Shown piece after piece: positions 5,912-6,343 of a DNA stretch of 6,343 bases. The DNA is from an uncultured Ruminococcus sp. GTDB lineage: Bacteria; Bacillota; Clostridia; Oscillospirales; Acutalibacteraceae. The notes beneath the pieces are model-generated. The model was not told the origin of the DNA. It saw only the letters and a list, made by a program, of their open reading frames with translations, and made no database searches. The DNA lies in NCBI GenBank assembly GCA_902773265.1, contig CACYDZ010000200.1, positions 1 through 6,343 of the forward strand, in the 5' to 3' direction. Made by a program: the position numbers and the translations under genes. How positions within the stretch are numbered: the stretch's first letter is position 1; the number at the start of each line of letters is the position of its first letter.

Positions 5912-6343
5912 ATGACAATGAAAAAATCTATATCTTGTATCATTCTGATTGGCTGTCTGACAGGAATTTTATTATGCGGTTGTCGTGAGAAAACGGTGAG
6001 TACGGTAAGCACTACTCAACCAAGTACAACATCAGCGGATTTTATTTCTACTACTCCCCCTACCGAAATCTCTACTGAAACGATTGTGATTGATACTGCC
6101 TCTACCGAAATTCCTACAGAATTGTCCAGCGTGGATATTAACAAGACCAACTCCAAAATAAAAATTACACTGGGTTCCTATACCAACAGCGTTTCTCAGG
6201 GCGGTGAGGCTTTTGCCGAAATGACTGCTTCTCCCTCAACTGAATATCTTGCTGCCGTTCTGGATAACAATGACAGTACTGTAAATGTCCAGAATATTAC
6301 CTCTGACGAAAATGGAAATCTTGTCTGGAAATGGAATGTTGTT
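5912..6343 (+). CDS. Putative lipoprotein with Thr-rich linker and Ig-like domain start (3' end outside window)
   Basis: The frame is open for 144 codons to the right edge, so the C-terminus is not visible. Residues 1-24 form a lipoprotein signal peptide: Lys4-Lys5, a hydrophobic core, and lipobox L-C-G-C with predicted acylated Cys24. Residues 25-73 are a Thr/Ser/Pro/Glu-rich linker with a repeated TEI element; the matching DNA (CTACCGAAAT at 6060 and 6102) is repeated 42 bp apart. From about residue 83 the sequence becomes beta-rich: ITLGSY, then VSQGGEAFAEM, and finally ENGNLVWKWNVV at the edge. A pattern of V-x-x-G, hydrophobic strands and a closing GN-x-x-W-x-W-x-V is reminiscent of Ig-like domains in Gram-positive surface proteins; this is a resemblance by eye, not a firm family assignment. 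Expression from its own strong promoter and membrane anchoring suggest an exported cell-envelope protein. It has no recognisable enzymatic motif in the visible part. Confidence 0.8.
   Translation, partial: MTMKKSISCIILIGCLTGILLCGCREKTVSTVSTTQPSTTSADFISTTPPTEISTETIVIDTASTEIPTELSSVDINKTNSKIKITLGSYTNSVSQGGEAFAEMTASPSTEYLAAVLDNNDSTVNVQNITSDENGNLVWKWNVV

Noticed and set aside
5302..6012. Antisense open frame of 236 codons overlapping both lipoprotein genes
   Set aside because: It lies opposite genes with clear signal peptides, ribosome binding sites, promoters and a terminator; its start falls inside the second gene's coding region, it crosses the terminator, and its translation shows no recognisable domain.

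Overview
The window looks like chromosomal DNA from a low-GC Gram-positive bacterium. Clostridia are most likely, perhaps a Ruminococcus-like member of the Oscillospiraceae. The grounds are an AddAB-type (not RecBCD-type) recombination nuclease, AT-rich intergenic DNA with textbook sigma-A promoters, strong AAAGG-type ribosome binding sites, and lipoproteins with Ser/Thr/Pro-rich linkers, one carrying a transglutaminase-like fold of the kind common in gut Clostridia. The taxonomic call is inference; there is no rRNA or other marker gene here.

Left two thirds (1-4420, minus strand): the operon addB-addA. addB is complete (983-4420, GTG start). It overlaps by 8 bases the start of addA, of which only the first 330 codons are inside the window (990 down to 1). 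Together they encode the heterodimeric helicase-nuclease that resects double-strand breaks and hands the 3' tail to RecA.

Middle (4421-4758): a 338-bp divergent intergenic region. It holds a good sigma-A promoter for addBA (minus strand), a heptamer tandem repeat and long imperfect hairpin that fall in the predicted addBA 5' leader, an A/T-rich tract, and a perfect-consensus extended -10 promoter reading right.

Right third (4759-6343, plus strand): two independently transcribed lipoprotein genes. The first (341 aa) has a lipobox, a disordered linker and a transglutaminase-like domain in which the expected catalytic Cys and His are both replaced, so it is probably a pseudoenzyme. It ends in an 11-bp-stem terminator. 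The second starts from its own perfect-consensus promoter and runs off the right edge after 144 codons. It shows a lipobox, a Thr-rich linker and the start of what looks like an Ig-like beta-sandwich domain.

The repair operon and the lipoprotein pair share only the intergenic region, and nothing in the sequence ties their functions together. I found no mobile element, CRISPR array, tRNA or rRNA. The points most worth following up are the degenerate transglutaminase-like lipoprotein and the repeat/hairpin in the addBA leader; I do not see a clear new multi-gene system.
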